From contig NC_132893.1 of assembly GCF_030463535.1 (NCBI RefSeq), positions 17,654,027 through 17,718,026 of the forward strand: 64,000 nucleotides of DNA, written 5' to 3'. The notes beneath the pieces are model-generated. The model made no database searches, was not told the DNA's origin, and worked only from the letters and a program-made list of their open reading frames with translations. This document shows, in pieces, positions 59,663-64,000 of the stretch. The stretch comes from Salminus brasiliensis (lineage: Eukaryota; Chordata; Actinopteri; Characiformes; Bryconidae). The translations under genes and the position numbers were made by a program. Position 1 is the first letter of the stretch. Every line of letters begins with the position of its first letter.

Positions 59663-61680
59663 TATACACGTACAGTATTTATCATTTCATCACCAAATGT
59701 GATGTGAAAGTCTGTGTAATTAATACTTTAAATCTATTAAAGTTTAAATCTACTTAAGGCACTACTTAAATATTTCATGGCATCTTATTGCTTTAAATGA
59801 ATTTAGAACTGCTCACTCAAAGATACATTATTTGACATACAGCTGTTAACTGATAATATTTATGCTACATTAAAGTTTGTGCCTCACTGCAAACACTGAT
59901 GATGGCACGACAGGACTATGAGTGCTAAATGATGCATTACTGCATAAGTAACAAACTATCAAAATCACCCCCAATAAGAAATAGATTGGTCAATAACTAG
60001 TTGTTTATCTTTAAATTAGCAATATAGGCAGAGTTGGTAATCTGCAACCCAAAAGACCAATATGGTCATTATAATACACACCAATAAAATACATCAGAAC
60101 CTTAAACATGAACAGGTTACAACATGTAATAATCAATTCTTCTGATTATGAATCACTTGATTGCCAAATAAGTCTTATGTAGCTATCAGCTTTTACATTT
60201 GACTTGAGGTTGTTTTATGCATTTGCTAACTAACAATGAAGACAATAAAGATTAATATCTTGTTCAAAAAATCCTTCCTGCTAATATAAAAAATATTGCT
60301 CCAATATCTTTCTTCCTGCCAAAAACTAAAACCAATGATGTGCAAATCAGCAATACAATATAACAAAATTAAATGCATTTACCCTGAATCAATTTCCCCA
60401 TTTCTTCTTTTTTTTTTTTTTGCAAAAATGTGACACTTTTTTATTATTAGTCACAGTATGTTTGTGATGTTTTTTTTCTTTCATTCTGGAAAATTACACA
60501 TTAAAATTAATAGTCAACTTCATTGTTCTAAGGTGGACTTACTGAAGATCTTTTTACACTCAGCCCGTGTCCATATGAGACTTCCACGCCTCACACTAAT
60601 ATAACTCTGCTCTCCACTAACACACCAGAGTGATATCACTGCAGATGTGTGGCTGTGCTTGAGGTTTTGCCTGCTGCACGCTGAAAACACTGTGTTTTCA
60701 CTGCAGCTTTGTGTCCAGTTTGAGGGAGTTATTACTGTAAAAATGACCAGCAGCAGTAAAACTGTATCCCACGCTGTTATGGTTAACTCTGTAGTTCATG
60801 TGTGTCCCGAATCTCAGGGGACAATCTGTACGGATCACGGATTATCTGACGTGTTTTCTTTTTAGATGCTGGAACATGGAGGACATCTTTACAAATAGTA
60901 CACCTGACTTTTTTTTTCAGAGTTAAGTGTGAAATGTTTTCAATCCCCTAACCCAAAACCCAAAAACCCAAAAAGCTTTATTTCAAGTGATAAACTGATT
61001 TTGAAAATCATAAAAATAAAACTAATCAACACACACCAATAATGTCTTTTAAAATGACATCAGATATAATACTCATAATATATCGTTGAAGTGTCTGTAA
61101 ATGTATCATGGATGCCATTTAAAAATTTTTATTACCAGTTTTATGAAAAAAAGGAAAAAAGAACCGCACTTGATACCTAGTAAGCACAGATTGACATGAG
61201 ACGTCCATGGACATCCAGTTTCATCTGTTCAAAATACATTGCTCCAAAAGTCAGCAGTTGTGTCCAAAACTGTGACCTATTCACTATATATGGCACTATT
61301 TTTTAGGGGCCAGGTTTTTGCACTTTAACAATCCCATAACTGATTATTTACACTAAATGATTTACATTTGCACAAATGATTTACACTAAACAGGCGTGGA
61401 ATACAAACATCCCATCCCGCTGTTCTTCTCTGAGGAAAGCTGACGTTCAGATTGTTCATGCGATGCACTCTGCTGTATCACACACATAACGGCATGTCTG
61501 AAACCGTTCACTGCCTCATCAAATTCTGTTCCATATAATAGTGCTCTATATAGTGATCTGGATTATTGCATGCAGGGAATAGTAGATAGGGCCCAGTTTC
61601 AGATACAGCTCTAGTGTTTTGTCCCCCATTGCACACCTCCAATGACAATCGAAATGCCGTGTTTTGACATTCAGCTGTGA
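58204..61680. other. Intergenic DNA, no recognised gene
   Basis: AT-rich throughout; it holds a (CA)n run at 59621-59660 and a T run near 60408-60421. No protein-family signal was found on either strand. Confidence 0.45.
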
Positions 61681-61689
61681 CATGAGCTA

Positions 61690-62240
61690 CCTATAAGTCC
61701 AGTGATGACATTTTAGGATGTTTTAGGAGACTTCTTTACGCATGTTGTGGTCTGCTGTTGGACTGAACTTGCCAGGGCGGCCTGACCTGGTCATATTGGC
61801 AGTTGTTTCGTTTTATGGGCAGTGGAATAGCTTATGTCTAATTATTCCTTCCCTGAGCCTCTTAGACACATCTACAACCTTCTTTCTGAAAGCCTCAGAA
61901 AGCTCTTTGGATCTGGTCATGATGATATCACTTACTTCAACAATTAAGAGCCAAATAAGACAGGTTCAAATAAGACAGGCTCCTCCAAATTCCTCTGTAA
62001 CCATGTTCTTATCACCTGATTCCAATTTTAGACATTTTAAGTCATAAGAAATGTGGGGGCTGTAATGTTTCCTCTTATAAGAAAATTGCATTTCTATTAA
62101 TTACATTTTACAAACAATTATAATGATATTACCTTCAGCTCTCTTGTATTGTATCGATTAAATGAAGATCTAAAGTCTGTTTAAATATGTAAAACTCCCA
62201 AAACTAATGGGGTGTTCTATTTTTTTCACATGGCTGTAAT
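61690..62240. repeat. Probable decayed DNA transposon
   Basis: The sequence around GAAAGCTCTTTGGATCTGGTCA (61898-61920) and the end GGGGTGTTCTATTTTTTTCA near 62209-62230 look like a familiar fish DNA-transposon remnant, but no transposase frame or paired ends could be confirmed. Confidence 0.3.
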
Positions 62241-62963
62241 TACAAAAAATATGAAGCTTTCTTCAGACAGTTTTTCTTGTGTATATATTCTGTATGAATT
62301 GGTGAATGGCGGATCCTATCTGCAACCTGCAACCTATCTGATAGGTGGTAGGGGTTGGTGTTGCGTACGAGCTGAAAATGAAGGGCAGGGATTTTCAGTG
62401 CATTACTTATTGCAGGCTTTTAACCAAAGCTGAGCACCAAAAGCAGCAGATGTTTCATGTGCCATCACATACACACGCAGTGTCCCGAGTGCAAGGGATG
62501 AAATTACTAGCAGAGGATTAACTGTAAGGGTTAACATGATCAGCATATGCTCACATTCACGGCCATCCACTTTGAAATTCCCCTGGGTAAAGAAGTGAAT
62601 CTGTTTTCACATCATAGTGACATGAGGGACTTTCCAAACCCTAAAGCAACCCAAGCTGTAAACGTCCAAGCTTTCCCAAACCATTCATTTACCTCAGACA
62701 CGTTTCATATATGTGAACGCTAAGCTGGCATACAACTGGTGCATCACCACTGCACAATCCTGCCCATTCCAACCTAGTTAGACAGACTGTATTTGCATGA
62801 ACAGTTTTCAGGCTCTAAAACAGGTCAGGGGGTCAAAATAAATGAGTCAGGAGCCCAATGTTAATGTGTGTATGTGTGTGTCTGTGTGTCTGTATATGTG
62901 TATGCCCCCCAGCGTAAAGATGCACTCTATTATCAGCATGTTTCTCTAATTATCCATGCCCCA

Positions 62964-62965
<2 letters not shown>

Positions 62966-62999
<34 letters not shown>
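62966..62999. repeat. Poly(A) run
   Basis: About 34 A residues with no retroelement body recognised on its upstream side. It could be a slipped microsatellite or an old retroposon tail. Confidence 0.9.
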
Positions 63000-63002
<3 letters not shown>

Positions 63003-63462
63003 CCATGGCAACCACACAAGGTCAGCCAATAGGAGTCTGGGAAAGAAGAGGGGCGTGGCCCGAATGTAGAGTGTACTAAAAGATATTCTCATATTACCTA
63101 CAGAAAGCACATAGAGTTAGCTGGACATTAATAACATTATTCTAATAATGAATAATCTTCTGGATATTTTTACTGGAGATTTCCACGTGACGCAGGAGAT
63201 CAAGGCATCGTTAGTGTGTGTGACAGATGGAGACAGTGGTAATTGTGTTTCTAATGAATTAATTGGGTCACAGTTTCACATGAGAGGCTGCTGCTGGGTT
63301 TGAGAGGCAGCATGTAAACGGCTGACTAGCTATGTGTTAACCAAACCTGACAACTACACTCTACCCCTCACACCGGCATGAGCCATGCAGCAGAGGCAGC
63401 CACATGTGTCAACACACACCCACTACTCACACTGTACAACAAACACAGCCTAGTCCTGTTTT

Positions 63463-63510
63463 CATTATGTAATGTAATGTAATCAAAAGATTACATTACA
63501 TTACATAATG
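63463..63510. repeat. Perfect hairpin, 22-bp arms with 4-base loop
   Basis: Arms 63463-63484 and 63489-63510 are exact complements, made of ATGTA/TAATG units, with an AAAA loop. They are not part of a recognised element. Confidence 0.9.
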
Positions 63511-64000
63511 CCGGATGGTTTACAGACAAAAAAAAAATCTTTACTTCACATAGTGGGTTATTCTCCCACACAACTGAGGCCCCTCCAAGTCCCGGGACCC
63601 CACTTGATCAAAATGAAATGAACTGGTTGGTTCCTAGTGGAATCATTAAAAAGTAAACATGAATAATGTAATTGATTAAAAATACATCTTTAATATCATT
63701 TTCTAGCATAAGGTGACACATTTTCATTACTATAATACAGTAAGATCAATATAGTATTATGCAAGTTTATCTCTTGACAGCAATACCCTCATATCCACTG
63801 AGGTTTTATAGTAGTATTATTTGGCCCACATATATTTATATATTTTGTTGTTAAAGTTTGCTAGGGATGCATTAAAGTTTAGGCATTTACCAGTTAACCC
63901 ATTCACAAGTATGTTCTGGCTATCTGTAATGGTCCACCCAGAGTGAGTTTCTTTTCTGTGACATTTTAGGGATGCACTGTATGTTGTGGGAAGACTAATT

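Noticed and set aside
60560-60900. Possible lone exon (72-codon + strand frame at 60647)
   Set aside because: No flanking splice pattern or family motif could be recognised.

Overview
This window is vertebrate nuclear DNA, most likely from a teleost fish and probably an otophysan (characiform, catfish or relative). The evidence is: intron-rich genes with GT/AG junctions; proteins close to vertebrate SMG6 and ZDHHC20; and dense fish-type mobile DNA (Tc1-like transposons, L2/CR1-type LINE ends, a tRNA-derived SINE, short terminal-inverted-repeat elements, long CA/CT/TA microsatellites). The order-level guess rests on recalled resemblance of repeats and is weaker than the teleost call.

Layout. 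1-12.8 kb is a gene-free, repeat-rich region. It holds a large inverted duplication of a decayed Tc1-like element, two L2-type LINE 3' ends (one inserted inside another Tc1 copy) and several short inverted-repeat elements. 12.8-29.9 kb is a complete smg6 gene on the + strand (19 coding exons, 1,621 codons before the stop), encoding the PIN-domain endonuclease of nonsense-mediated mRNA decay. 29.9-36.8 kb is 3' UTR and intergenic DNA with two SINE copies and two short inverted-repeat elements. 46.2-37.9 kb is a complete zdhhc20 gene on the - strand (13 coding exons, 373 aa), a DHHC protein S-palmitoyltransferase. Its last coding exon ends in a splice donor just after the stop, so a 3' UTR intron is likely. 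smg6 and zdhhc20 are convergent. 50.7-53.3 kb is a single-exon 844-aa reading frame on the + strand with the N-terminal motifs of the AMER (APC membrane recruitment, FAM123) family, closest to AMER2, joined to a long Pro/Thr/Ser-rich region and a tail with three SKIP (SxIP-type) motifs. 54.6-64 kb is again without recognisable genes; it holds a near full-length decayed Tc1-like element and other repeats.

The genes do not form an operon or pathway: this is a eukaryotic locus with three independent genes. zdhhc20 and the AMER-like gene start from opposite sides of a ~4.5 kb interval that carries a good CTCF-core match near zdhhc20 and an RFX X-box match just upstream of the AMER-like gene. I found no CRISPR array, phage, operon or obviously new enzymatic system. 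The most unusual objects are a perfect 56-bp-arm inverted repeat in zdhhc20 intron 1, the divergent AMER-like protein with SxIP motifs, the head-to-head Tc1 inverted duplication at the left edge, and a perfect 22-bp-arm hairpin near the right edge.
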